A DNA stretch of 64,000 bases from NCBI GenBank assembly GCA_937989565.1, contig CALKRM010000028.1, positions 1-64,000 on the forward strand. The letters run 5' to 3'. The first letter of the stretch is position 1; each line of letters opens with the position of its first letter. The notes beneath the pieces are model-generated. The model saw only the letters and a list, made by a program, of their open reading frames with translations. It searched no databases and had not been told where the DNA came from. A program made the position numbers and the translations under genes. Below, piece by piece: positions 8,601 through 16,917 of the stretch. The stretch is from an uncultured Candidatus Saccharibacteria bacterium. GTDB taxonomy: Bacteria > Patescibacteriota > Saccharimonadia > Saccharimonadales > Saccharimonadaceae.

Positions 8601-10112
8601 ATGACTAAGAAACACGCTTACATCACTACCGCTATTCCTTACGTAAACGGCTTGCCGCACATTGGGCATGCTATGGATTATATGTTGGCAGACGTGTGGG
8701 CACGTTATTCTAGACAAAACGGTCGTGAAGTTCGTTTTCAGGCGGGCGTGGATGAGCATGGCAATAAAATTGCTGCTAAAGCCGCCAGTCAAAATCAAAC
8801 ACCTAAAGAATACGTCGACCAAACGCATATCAATTTTAAGAAGATGATTGCTGAGCTGAATATTTCAGTGACAGATTTTATTCGAACAACTGACGCGCAT
8901 CACGTTGCTGCGGTGCAATATATTTGGCAAAAACTCGTTGAGGCTGGTTACATTTACAAAGGCTCGTATGAAGGCTGGTATTGTCAGGGGTGCGAAGCTT
9001 TCGTTACGGATAAAGAAGCTGCCGATAATAATGGGGTTTGTCCAGATCACCAAACTCCGTATCAGCGCTTGAGTGAGGAAAATTATTATTTTAAAACCAG
9101 TGCTTTTTCGGACAATATTCGTCAGGCGATTGAGTCAAATAAAATGAGAATCGTGCCTGAATTCCGTAAAAAAGAGTTTTTGGAATTGATGAAAGATGGC
9201 TTGAAAGATGTGTCGGTTTCTCGTCCGCGTAAAAATCTTAGCTGGGGCGTGCCGGTTCCTGGTGATGATAATCAAGTCATGTACGTTTGGCTAGATGCTC
9301 TGAGTAATTACATTACGGTTATCGGTTATCCTGATCGTCCAGAAGAGTGGCAATCTTTTTGGCCAGCTGACGTACAAGTCATCGGTAAGGACATTCTCCG
9401 TTTCCACGCCGGTATTTGGCCAGCAATGCTCATGGCACTAGATTTACCGCTTCCGAAGATCTTGCTTGTTCATGGATTTATTAATTCTGGCGGAATGAAA
9501 ATGTCAAAGAGCCTTGGAAATGGTGTTGGTCCGACTGACATTATTCCAAATTACGGCGCCGAGGCGTTTCGATATTACTTCTTGCGCCACGTACCAACGC
9601 AAGATGACGGAGACTTTACTTGGGAAAAGTTTGAAGCTGCGTATAATGGTGAGCTTGGTAATGATTTGGGCAATTTGGTTCAGCGAGTCGCTAAAATGGT
9701 GCAAAGTTATCAAGCTGGCGTTATTGGCGATGCTCCACAATCAGAACACGATATGGGACCGTATCGTCAGGCGATGGAAAGTTATATGTTTGACCAAGCA
9801 ATGGACGAAATTTGGCTAATTGTTCGCTCTCTGAATCAATATATTGAGCGAGTTCAGCCTTGGCAAGTTGCTAAAAATCGTGATAAAGACCCAGAAGCAG
9901 AGTCGCATTTGAGCGAGATCTTGGCGTATGCTTGCGGTACGTTGTTGCAAGTGTCCGACATGTTGCGCCCATTTATGCCGCAAACTGCCGAGAAAATTCA
10001 CAATATGTTTGCTAGTGGTGTTGTGTCGTCAGAATTGACACCTTTGTTTCCGCGCAAGTATATTCACACGCCAGATCCACGTGCTCCGAAAACAGAATCT
10101 CAGGTTAAATAG
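8601..10112 (+). CDS. metG: Methionyl-tRNA synthetase
   Basis: Charges tRNA-Met with methionine in the cytoplasm (503 aa). The class I signatures are intact: HIGH motif PHIGHAMDY near residue 20 and KMSKS in GGMKMSKSLGNGV around residue 300. The connective-peptide zinc knuckle is visible as CQGC...CPDH. The helical anticodon-binding domain follows (YNGELGNDLGNLVQR). The C-terminal dimerisation/tRNA-binding domain of longer MetRS proteins is absent, as in many small genomes. It is followed after 3 nt by tatD, the classic metG-tatD order. Confidence 0.97.
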   Translation: MTKKHAYITTAIPYVNGLPHIGHAMDYMLADVWARYSRQNGREVRFQAGVDEHGNKIAAKAASQNQTPKEYVDQTHINFKKMIAELNISVTDFIRTTDAHHVAAVQYIWQKLVEAGYIYKGSYEGWYCQGCEAFVTDKEAADNNGVCPDHQTPYQRLSEENYYFKTSAFSDNIRQAIESNKMRIVPEFRKKEFLELMKDGLKDVSVSRPRKNLSWGVPVPGDDNQVMYVWLDALSNYITVIGYPDRPEEWQSFWPADVQVIGKDILRFHAGIWPAMLMALDLPLPKILLVHGFINSGGMKMSKSLGNGVGPTDIIPNYGAEAFRYYFLRHVPTQDDGDFTWEKFEAAYNGELGNDLGNLVQRVAKMVQSYQAGVIGDAPQSEHDMGPYRQAMESYMFDQAMDEIWLIVRSLNQYIERVQPWQVAKNRDKDPEAESHLSEILAYACGTLLQVSDMLRPFMPQTAEKIHNMFASGVVSSELTPLFPRKYIHTPDPRAPKTESQVK

Positions 10113-10115
10113 TTT

Positions 10116-10934
10116 ATGATTGAGTCTGATAAGAAAAGTGCGACTGAGGGTTTAGGTCTGATAGATTCGCATTGTCATTTGCACGATACGGAATTTTTTA
10201 CGGACAATCGCGAGCAATTTTACAAAGAAACGGTCGAGGCGAATATTGGCATGATTTGTGTCGGTACTGACCAGAGAAGTAGCCGCCAAGCTGTGGAATT
10301 TGCCGCGAATCATGAGTCTACTTGGGCGGCAATTGGCGTTCATCCACACGATACGAAAGATGGCTGGGGAGATGTCAAAACTTTACTGGAGAATAAGACG
10401 GAAAACTCTCCGATTGTGGCAATTGGTGAAATTGGGCTTGATTATTATTACAATAACAGTCCGCGGGAAACGCAAATTGAGGGCTTGGAAGCGCAACTTC
10501 AAATGGCGATTGATTACAATTTGCCGGTAAGTTTTCATGTTCGCGATGGTGCCGCAGGTCAGCCGTCGGTTTGGGATGATTTTTGGCCAATTTTTGACAA
10601 TTTTCACGGGCTTCGCGGCGTGCTGCATAGTTTTACCGATACGAGTGATAATTTAGAAAAAGGTTTTTCGCGAAATTTATACGTTGGGCTTAATGGAATT
10701 AGTACGTTCACAAAAGATCAATTGCAGAAAGAATTGTTCGCTTCAGTTCCGCTGGAGAGATTATTGCTAGAAACTGACGCGCCGTTCTTGACACCAGCGC
10801 CGTTTCGTGGTAATATAAACAAGCCAGAATATGTGAGATTGGTGGCTGAATATTGGGCGAAGCAGCGAAATATTGATTTTGATGTTTTAAGCCAAGCTAC
10901 TCTTCACAATACAAAAGAACTTTTTGGCATTTGA
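10116..10934 (+). CDS. tatD: TatD-family metal-dependent DNase
   Basis: A TIM-barrel hydrolase (272 aa) of the TatD/YcfH family, with 3'-5' DNase activity in characterised members. The metal-binding HxH is in IDSHCHLHD, the conserved Glu in AIGEIGLDYYYN, a His in PVSFHVRD, the next His in GVLHSFTD, and the final Asp in LLETDAPFLTP. All expected ligands appear present. It follows metG by 3 nt, so the two are co-transcribed, an arrangement conserved widely in bacteria. Confidence 0.93.
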   Translation: MIESDKKSATEGLGLIDSHCHLHDTEFFTDNREQFYKETVEANIGMICVGTDQRSSRQAVEFAANHESTWAAIGVHPHDTKDGWGDVKTLLENKTENSPIVAIGEIGLDYYYNNSPRETQIEGLEAQLQMAIDYNLPVSFHVRDGAAGQPSVWDDFWPIFDNFHGLRGVLHSFTDTSDNLEKGFSRNLYVGLNGISTFTKDQLQKELFASVPLERLLLETDAPFLTPAPFRGNINKPEYVRLVAEYWAKQRNIDFDVLSQATLHNTKELFGI

Positions 10935-10946
10935 AAGTGGAGAATA

Positions 10947-11237
10947 ATGAGTAGTACGCCGAAATGTGTTACAGAAACACTTGAATTAGATGCCACACGC
11001 GAAGAACTTGCCGTGATTTTTTCTGACGCCAAGAGATACGATGATAATTCTGGGGTAAAGCCTGAATTGGGAAAGACTGCGTTTGACGTAGCGAATATCC
11101 CTAATAACGAGGCGGTTGATTTTTGTAAACAGGTGCTTGGTGAAAAAAAGAAGCCTACCGATCCTGTTGAGTCTGTGAAAGAAATTGGCTATATGTTAAC
11201 AGATCTTCGAAAAACTAAAGCTAACGAGGTGCAATAA
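10947..11237 (+). CDS. Small conserved hypothetical protein (96 aa)
   Basis: Not recognised. A soluble, acidic 96-residue protein without signal peptide or membrane segment. It contains one Cys near the N-terminus (PKCVTETLELD) and one in VDFCKQVLG. Predicted helices dominate. It lies 12 nt after tatD, preceded by a GTGGAG-like Shine-Dalgarno, and its TAA is directly followed by the GTG of the next gene, so it belongs to the metG-tatD operon. Its function may relate to that of the adjacent 145-aa protein. Confidence 0.6.
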   Translation: MSSTPKCVTETLELDATREELAVIFSDAKRYDDNSGVKPELGKTAFDVANIPNNEAVDFCKQVLGEKKKPTDPVESVKEIGYMLTDLRKTKANEVQ

Positions 11238-11675
11238 GTGACTAAGTTTTTGAAAAAAGTACGAAGTTTGGTTTTTGCTGATGATAGCGACGCGGTGTCT
11301 TTATTGAAATTCCGTAAAAAAGATCGTCCATTAAAGAAATTTACCGAGCGCGAGCTAATCCAATTGGAAAGTGAAATTGGCGCAACAATTTTTGGCGAGA
11401 AGCCGGCGTATGTTGCGCGACGAGAATTTTTTAATTTAGATAAAGATACTTGGATTTGGTATGAAGAAGTTGCTGACGGTAAGGGTGGTCGGCAAGAATT
11501 GACGACGCGTTATGAAGTGCAACCAAAGGGAATTTTGAAGATTCAACCGAATTATCGCTATAGTTACTTGGAGGGCGACGAGCTTCAGAATTTTGTCTTG
11601 GCAACTAAGGAATATTACGAGCGAGTTTCTCGGCAATTATATAAGAAAGATCCGCAAACCGGTCGGCCGCTTTGA
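11238..11675 (+). CDS. Conserved hypothetical protein (145 aa)
   Basis: Not recognised. A basic, soluble protein beginning with a GTG that touches the preceding TAA. It has no membrane segment or known motif. Aromatic residues are frequent in the second half (TWIWYEEV, YRYSYLEGDEL), suggesting a compact beta-rich fold. It is the last gene of the metG-tatD unit. The -10 box for iscS begins 1 nt after its stop. Confidence 0.6.
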   Translation: MTKFLKKVRSLVFADDSDAVSLLKFRKKDRPLKKFTERELIQLESEIGATIFGEKPAYVARREFFNLDKDTWIWYEEVADGKGGRQELTTRYEVQPKGILKIQPNYRYSYLEGDELQNFVLATKEYYERVSRQLYKKDPQTGRPL

Positions 11676-11681
11676 TATAAT
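11676..11681 (+). promoter_or_regulatory. -10 box TATAAT of iscS (leaderless spacing)
   Basis: TATAAT ends 6 nt before the GTG start at 11688. The intervening bases are all A, so there is no ribosome-binding site and a leaderless GTG start is implied. Confidence 0.7.
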
Positions 11682-11687
11682 AAAAAA

Positions 11688-12845
11688 GTGAATAAAGACT
11701 ATATCTATCTTGATCATGCTGCTGCTACGCCAATGGATCCGTTGGTGATTGAGGCGATGTTGCCATATTTTTCTGAAAAGTTTTTCAATCCGTCTAGTCC
11801 GTACGCTCCAGCAATATTTACAAAGCGTGAGTATCAAGATGCGAAGGCTCGACTGGCGCGCTGCTTGGGTGTGATGGCTGATGAATTGATAATGACAGCT
11901 GGAGCAACTGAGTCTGTTAATTTGGCGTTCAATGCAGTAAATGGAGTAAGCCTAATTTCGGCAATTGAGCATGACTCGGTGATTAATTCCGCAAAAGCGC
12001 GTTCGGAAGTGAAGCTAATTCCGCCAACGAAAAATGGACGAATAGACCCGAACACGGTTAAAAAAATGTTAACGCCAGATGTTGGATTTGTTAGTGTTGC
12101 GCTGGTGAATCATGAGCTGGGCTACATTCAACCGATTGAAGAAATTGCGGAAATTGTAAAAGCTGAGCGGCTCAGGCGTCAAGAAAATGGCGAATCTTTA
12201 CCATTGATTTTTCACACTGATGCTTCGCAGGCGGCGGCTCTAATTGATGTGAAAATTAAAAGGCTGGGTGTTGATTTATTGACATTATCTGCGGCGAAAG
12301 TTTACGGTCCAAAGCAAGTTGGTTTACTGTGGGTGCGACCTGGCGTTACATTGAAAGCGAATATTTTTGGTGGCGGTCAAGAATTGGGGCTGCGCAGCGG
12401 AACTGAAAACGTTGCTGGCGTGGTTGGGTTCGCGACTGCTTTGGAATTGGCGCAAAAACGACGTTCTGCTGAAGTGAAGCGACTGCGAAAGCTGCGAGAA
12501 AATTTGGCAAAAGATTTGAGGCAGGCTTTTCCTGAGATGTTGATATCATCAGATATGAAAAAAAGTTTGGTGAGTTTTTTGAATATATCATTTTCTGGAA
12601 TTGACGCTGAAAGATTGGTGTTTTTATTGGAATCTCGTGGGGTTTTAGTGGCTACGGGGAGTGCTTGCGCGGCTAATTCCGGAACGCGTTCTCATGTACT
12701 GGCAAGTATTGGTCTGAGCGAATCAGAGATTGACGGAAGTCTAAGGCTTACCTTAGGCAAGTTGAACGATGATGAGAATATAAAGCGAGCTGGCGAATTT
12801 ATCGTTGAGGTTGTGCAAGCGGAAATGGAGAGGACTCGTCGATGA
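11688..12845 (+). CDS. iscS: Cysteine desulfurase (IscS/NifS family)
   Basis: PLP enzyme (385 aa) that takes sulfur from cysteine and passes it on as a persulfide. The fold-type-I signatures are visible: YLDHAAATPMD at the N-terminus, TAGATESVN, HTDASQAA, the PLP-lysine in LSAAKVYGPKQVG, and the catalytic Cys loop in TGSACAANSG. No iscU or other cluster-assembly gene is nearby. mnmA lies two genes on, so the clearest local role is sulfur supply for tRNA 2-thiouridine. The start is GTG, and the stop overlaps the next ATG (ATGA). Confidence 0.93.
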   Translation: MNKDYIYLDHAAATPMDPLVIEAMLPYFSEKFFNPSSPYAPAIFTKREYQDAKARLARCLGVMADELIMTAGATESVNLAFNAVNGVSLISAIEHDSVINSAKARSEVKLIPPTKNGRIDPNTVKKMLTPDVGFVSVALVNHELGYIQPIEEIAEIVKAERLRRQENGESLPLIFHTDASQAAALIDVKIKRLGVDLLTLSAAKVYGPKQVGLLWVRPGVTLKANIFGGGQELGLRSGTENVAGVVGFATALELAQKRRSAEVKRLRKLRENLAKDLRQAFPEMLISSDMKKSLVSFLNISFSGIDAERLVFLLESRGVLVATGSACAANSGTRSHVLASIGLSESEIDGSLRLTLGKLNDDENIKRAGEFIVEVVQAEMERTRR

Positions 12846-13438
12846 TTCATAAACTAGTTGGCTTGATTATTTTTGCTGCTTTGGTGATTTTTGGACTTAG
12901 CGCATATTTGTCGCCGAATGATTTGGGGAAATGTCAAGGCGTGGGCGAAGGCGATTGCCGTAAGGCTGATGCAATAGTTGTTGTCAGCGGCGGCGATACG
13001 AATGCGCGAACTGACGAGGCTATTAAACTGTATAAAGAAGGCTGGGCGCCGTTGATTGTTGTGTCGGGCGCGGCGGCTGATAAAACTGGCCCGTCCAACG
13101 CTAAGGCCATGTATCAGCGAGCAATTAATAGCGGCGTTCCCGAGAAAGCCATTGTTATGGACGAATCTTCCGAGACGACCAGGCAAAACGCTACTGAGGT
13201 GAAGAAAATTGTCGATTCGCGAAAAATTGAAGATGTGATTTTGGTGACGAGTGGTTATCATATGCGTCGGGCGCAACTCGAATTTTCAGCACAATTTAAC
13301 GACGTGAAGATTCGAAGTCATCCTGTCGCTTCTGATAAAAACTGGAGCTCGTGGTGGTGGTTGACCCCGTGGGGTTGGTGGTTGGCAATGGGTGAATTAA
13401 TGAGAATTGGGCTATTCGCTCTGGGGTTGTCCAGATGA
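12842..13438 (+). CDS. DUF218 (YdcF/SanA-like) membrane-anchored protein
   Basis: 198-residue protein with one N-terminal membrane helix (LVGLIIFAALVIFGLSAYL) and an extracytoplasmic DUF218 domain. Family features: ADAIVVVSGGDTNARTDEA, LIVVSGAA, and DESSETTRQNA with the typical TR(E/Q)NA core, then VTSGYHMRRA. SanA/YdcF relatives affect envelope integrity, but the biochemical role is not settled. It is translationally coupled on both sides (ATGA overlaps with iscS and with mnmA). The C-terminus has a Trp-rich stretch followed by a second hydrophobic segment. Confidence 0.85.
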   Translation: MIHKLVGLIIFAALVIFGLSAYLSPNDLGKCQGVGEGDCRKADAIVVVSGGDTNARTDEAIKLYKEGWAPLIVVSGAAADKTGPSNAKAMYQRAINSGVPEKAIVMDESSETTRQNATEVKKIVDSRKIEDVILVTSGYHMRRAQLEFSAQFNDVKIRSHPVASDKNWSSWWWLTPWGWWLAMGELMRIGLFALGLSR

Positions 13439-14487
13439 GTAAGAAAGTTTTTGTTGGAATGTCGGGTGGCGTGGATTCCTCTGTGGCTGCGGCGCTTTTG
13501 GTAGAGCAGGGCTATGACGTAACGGGTGTTTATATGAAAAACTGGTCGGAAGATCTTCCCGGAATGCATTGTCCTTGGGCGGAAGATGTTGCTGACGCCA
13601 AGCGTGTGGCGGTTGGCTTGGGTATTGATTTTCGAGTTTTTGATTTTCAGAAAGAATATAAGCAAAACGTCGTTGATTATATGATTCGTGAATATCAAGC
13701 GGGTCGCACGCCAAATCCGGATATTATGTGTAATCAAGAAGTGAAGTTTAAGATATTTTTGGAGGCTTCGTTGGCGGCTGGAGCGGATTATATCGCGACA
13801 GGGCATTATGCGCGTATTGCTCATGAATCGTCTTCGTCAGCCAAATTGTTACGCGCTCGTGATGATAATAAAGACCAAACCTACTTCTTATATCGAGTGA
13901 CTTCGGAGGCTTTGTCAAAAACCATATTTCCGTTGGGCGATTTCACGAAAGCTGAAGTTCGCGAAATGGCGAAAGAACGTGGTTTGTGGACGGCTAGTAA
14001 AAAGGAGTCGATGGGAATTTGTTTTGTTGGGCAAGTTGGAATTCGCGAGTTTTTGTCGGAGTATATTAAAACTGCGCCAGGAAATATCATTGATCAGCAG
14101 ACGGGATCTGTCGTCGGTAAACATGACGGCGCAATTTTCTATACGCTCGGTCAACGTCATGGGCTGAATGTTGGTGGCGGATTACCTTATTATGTTGTGG
14201 GCAAGGATATGGAGAAAAATGAGGTTTACGTGTCGCGGTCAATTGATAATGAAAGTTTGTGGCGAAAAGAACTTAGGCTGGCGGATATCCATTGGATTAA
14301 CCAAGCGCCGCATAAAGATAAGAAAGTGCAGGTTCGACTGCGTCATCGAGGTGCTTTATTCGACGCGAAAATTGACGGAGATGTTGTACACCTTTCTGCT
14401 TCGGAGCGTGCCGTAGCCGCGGGTCAATCTGCGGTAATATATGACGGCGATGAATGTTTGGGTGGCGGAATCGTGAAAACAGATTGA
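13435..14487 (+). CDS. mnmA: tRNA-specific 2-thiouridylase MnmA
   Basis: Installs 2-thiouridine at wobble U34 of Lys, Glu and Gln tRNAs using ATP and persulfide sulfur (350 aa). The PP-loop SGGVDSS is at residues 9-15. The conserved tract GMHCPW with the first catalytic Cys region, NPDIMCNQEVKF, ATGHYARI and the second catalytic Cys in MGICFVGQ are present, followed by the C-terminal beta-barrel. It overlaps the DUF218 gene by ATGA and sits in the same unit as iscS, the probable sulfur donor. Confidence 0.96.
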   Translation: MSKKVFVGMSGGVDSSVAAALLVEQGYDVTGVYMKNWSEDLPGMHCPWAEDVADAKRVAVGLGIDFRVFDFQKEYKQNVVDYMIREYQAGRTPNPDIMCNQEVKFKIFLEASLAAGADYIATGHYARIAHESSSSAKLLRARDDNKDQTYFLYRVTSEALSKTIFPLGDFTKAEVREMAKERGLWTASKKESMGICFVGQVGIREFLSEYIKTAPGNIIDQQTGSVVGKHDGAIFYTLGQRHGLNVGGGLPYYVVGKDMEKNEVYVSRSIDNESLWRKELRLADIHWINQAPHKDKKVQVRLRHRGALFDAKIDGDVVHLSASERAVAAGQSAVIYDGDECLGGGIVKTD

Positions 14488-14563
14488 CGTTATGGGAAAA
14501 ATAGTGTAAACTGTTCTAAAGTAAGGAATAATAAAACGTAGAGTTAAAGGAAGAATTAATTTT

Positions 14564-14911
14564 ATGCTAGCAATTCGTTTGCAACGTTTGGGTCGCAAAG
14601 GTTATCCAGTATATCGCTTGGCGGTACAAGAAGCACATCGTCATCCATCAAGCGGTCGTGTAGTCGCTTATGTCGGTAGCTACAACCCACACACTAAAGA
14701 ATCAAATATCCAAGTTGAATTGGCTCAGAAATATTTGGACAATGGCGCACAGCCAACACCACGCGTAGTTAAGCTATTGAAAGAAGCTGGTGTTAAGTTG
14801 CCAAAGTGGGTTAAGGAAGTCTCAGCTGACAAGCACAAAGCCATCCGCAATCCAGAAAAACTTCGCAAGAATCAACCAAAAGAAGAGTCAGCTGAAGAAG
14901 TAGCTGAATAA
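14564..14911 (+). CDS. rpsP: 30S ribosomal protein bS16
   Basis: bS16 binds 16S rRNA early in small-subunit assembly. The N-terminal 75 residues match the family (LAIRLQRLGRKGYPVYRLAV, then HPSSGRVVAYVGSYNP). The protein is 115 aa, longer than the usual 80-90, with a Lys/Glu-rich C-terminal extension (KHKAIRNPEKLRKNQPKEESAEEVAE). Unlike many genes here it has a real 5' leader: AAAGGAAG about 11 nt upstream acts as Shine-Dalgarno. A terminator follows directly. Confidence 0.95.
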   Translation: MLAIRLQRLGRKGYPVYRLAVQEAHRHPSSGRVVAYVGSYNPHTKESNIQVELAQKYLDNGAQPTPRVVKLLKEAGVKLPKWVKEVSADKHKAIRNPEKLRKNQPKEESAEEVAE

Positions 14912-14939
14912 TCTGTTGAGATTGACGATTTGATCTATA

Positions 14940-14966
14940 AACCCCATCTGTAAGGTGGGGTTATTT
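14940..14966 (+). terminator. Intrinsic terminator after rpsP
   Basis: AACCCCA (14940-14946) pairs with TGGGGTT (14956-14962) around a short loop, followed by ATTTT. The alaS -10 box begins about 6 nt later, so termination and re-initiation are packed together. Confidence 0.8.
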
Positions 14967-14971
14967 TATGG

Positions 14972-14977
14972 TATAAT
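14972..14977 (+). promoter_or_regulatory. -10 box TATAAT of alaS
   Basis: TATAAT ends 7 nt before the ATG at 14985, again implying a leaderless or nearly leaderless mRNA. Confidence 0.7.
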
Positions 14978-14984
14978 AATACTC

Positions 14985-16868
14985 ATGAATGCTCAAAAAA
15001 TACGTAGTAAATATCTTGAATTTTATAAAAAACAAGGTCACGCCGTCGTTGAGCGTGCGCCGTTGATTTTAACTAATGACCCGACGACTTTATTTACAGG
15101 CGCCGGAATGCAACCGATGATTCCGTATCTACTTGGTGAGGCGCACCCTGAAGGTAAGAGAATTGCCGATTCTCAAACGTGTTTGCGAGCGCAGGACATT
15201 GACGACATTGGTGATAATCGACATACAACGTTTTTTGAGATGCTTGGAAACTGGAGTTTGGGCGACTATTTTAAGGAAGAGCAAATTGGCTGGATGTGGA
15301 CATTCTTGACTGAGGAAATTGGTCTTGATCCGCAGAGATTGTATGTAACGTGTTTTATTGGTGCACCGGAATATAATATTGAGAAAGATGTTGAAGCGGC
15401 TAAGTTGTGGCAGAAAAAATTTGCAGAAAAGGGCATTGATGTAAAAATGGCGGATATCGGCAGTGAAGAGCAGGGCGCGGCGCGTGGTGTAAATCCAGGT
15501 GAAAGAATTTTCTTTTATGACGGCAGTAAAAACTGGTGGAGTCGTAATGGCGGTCCAGAAACTACTCCGGTTGGTGATCCGTGCGGTCCGGATAGTGAGA
15601 TGTTTTATGAGTTTGATTTCATTGAGCATGATCCAAAATTTGGTGAAAATTGTCATCCGAACTGCGATTGTGGTCGATTTATGGAGATTGGTAATAACGT
15701 ATTTATGGCGTATAAAAAAGTTGCTGAGGAGCAATTTAAGCCGCTTGATAAGCCAAATATTGACCATGGATCTGGACTTGAGCGAATTGCGGCTGCAGTA
15801 AATAATGATCCTGACGTCTTTAAGATTAGCTTGCTTTGGCCGATTATTGAAAAGCTGCAAGATCTGAGTGGCAAGGATTACGCTTCACATACCGAAAGTA
15901 TGCGAGTGATTGCTGATCATTTGAGGGCTGCGACGTTTATGGCGGTTGATGGGTGTGTGCCAAGTAATAAAGAGCAGGGCTATGTGATGCGTCGTCTGCT
16001 CCGTCGGGCAATTCGTTATAGTTTTGACTTGGGGATTGAGCAGAATTTCCTGCAAGAAGTTGTGCCGACGATTGCTGATTTGTACGAAGCTGATTTTCCA
16101 GAGGTGAAGAATAATCGCGACAATATAATTGCTGTCCTCGTTAAGGAAGAAAAAGCTTTTCGTCAGACTTTGAGAAAAGGCTTGCGACAAATGCAACGCT
16201 ACATTGACGATGGCTTGACTGGTGAAGAATTGTTCACTTTGTACGACACTTTCGGTTTCCCAGTGGAACTCGGTACGGAAGAGGCATATAAACAAGGAAT
16301 TAAGCTTTCGGACAATTGGCGCGAGGAATTTACCGCGAAAATGAATGAGCAGCGACAACGCTCTAAGACGGCTCGCAAGGGGCAATTTAGCGGCGGCTTG
16401 GAAGGTCATGACTCTATTCATCTGAAATATCACACGGCGACACATTTGTTGGGTGCAGCGTTACGCAAGGTTTTGAATGCGCCAGATTTACAGCAACACG
16501 GAAGTAATATTACCGCCGATCGATTGCGCTTTGATTTTAATCACGATAAATTGACGCCAGAAGAAAAACAGGCGGTCGAAGATCAGGTTAACGCTTGGAT
16601 TGATGAAGATTTGCCAGTTAGCTTTGCTGTATATCCGACCGATGAGGCATTGAGCATGGGCGCAATTGGTGCGTTCGGTGAGCGTTACGGCGACGAGGTT
16701 AAAGTGTATTCTATTGGCAAGGATGACAATGTCGTCAGCTTTGAAGTTTGCGGCGGTCCACACGTCGAGCATACTGGAGTTTTGGCTGAAGATGGCAAGC
16801 GATTTAAAATCACCAAAGAAGAATCTAGCTCGGCTGGAATTCGTCGAATCAAGGCTGTTTTAAGATAG
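14985..16868 (+). CDS. alaS: Alanyl-tRNA synthetase, short form without C-Ala domain
   Basis: Charges tRNA-Ala (627 aa from ATG 14985, which is fixed by the -10 box; an upstream TTG at 14955 is unlikely). The class II catalytic core is clear: TLFTGAGMQPM, the RHTTFFEMLGNWS motif-2 region and GSGLERIAA (motif 3). The editing domain carries HTATHLL and the zinc/catalytic CGGPHVEHTG. The protein ends right after the SAD core (SSAGIRRIKAVLR). The coiled linker and C-Ala/DHHA1 domain of ordinary AlaRS (about 870 aa) are missing. The end is a normal stop, not a frameshift, so the short architecture looks native. Confidence 0.95.
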   Translation: MNAQKIRSKYLEFYKKQGHAVVERAPLILTNDPTTLFTGAGMQPMIPYLLGEAHPEGKRIADSQTCLRAQDIDDIGDNRHTTFFEMLGNWSLGDYFKEEQIGWMWTFLTEEIGLDPQRLYVTCFIGAPEYNIEKDVEAAKLWQKKFAEKGIDVKMADIGSEEQGAARGVNPGERIFFYDGSKNWWSRNGGPETTPVGDPCGPDSEMFYEFDFIEHDPKFGENCHPNCDCGRFMEIGNNVFMAYKKVAEEQFKPLDKPNIDHGSGLERIAAAVNNDPDVFKISLLWPIIEKLQDLSGKDYASHTESMRVIADHLRAATFMAVDGCVPSNKEQGYVMRRLLRRAIRYSFDLGIEQNFLQEVVPTIADLYEADFPEVKNNRDNIIAVLVKEEKAFRQTLRKGLRQMQRYIDDGLTGEELFTLYDTFGFPVELGTEEAYKQGIKLSDNWREEFTAKMNEQRQRSKTARKGQFSGGLEGHDSIHLKYHTATHLLGAALRKVLNAPDLQQHGSNITADRLRFDFNHDKLTPEEKQAVEDQVNAWIDEDLPVSFAVYPTDEALSMGAIGAFGERYGDEVKVYSIGKDDNVVSFEVCGGPHVEHTGVLAEDGKRFKITKEESSSAGIRRIKAVLR

Positions 16869-16902
16869 ATAATTAACTGTTGCTCTAAAATCACAAGCGT
16901 TA

Positions 16903-16908
16903 TATAAT
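16903..16908 (+). promoter_or_regulatory. -10 box TATAAT of the FtsA/PilM-like gene
   Basis: TATAAT ends 9 nt before the ATG at 16918, too short for a conventional leader with a Shine-Dalgarno site. Confidence 0.6.
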
Positions 16909-16917
16909 ATTTCTTAT

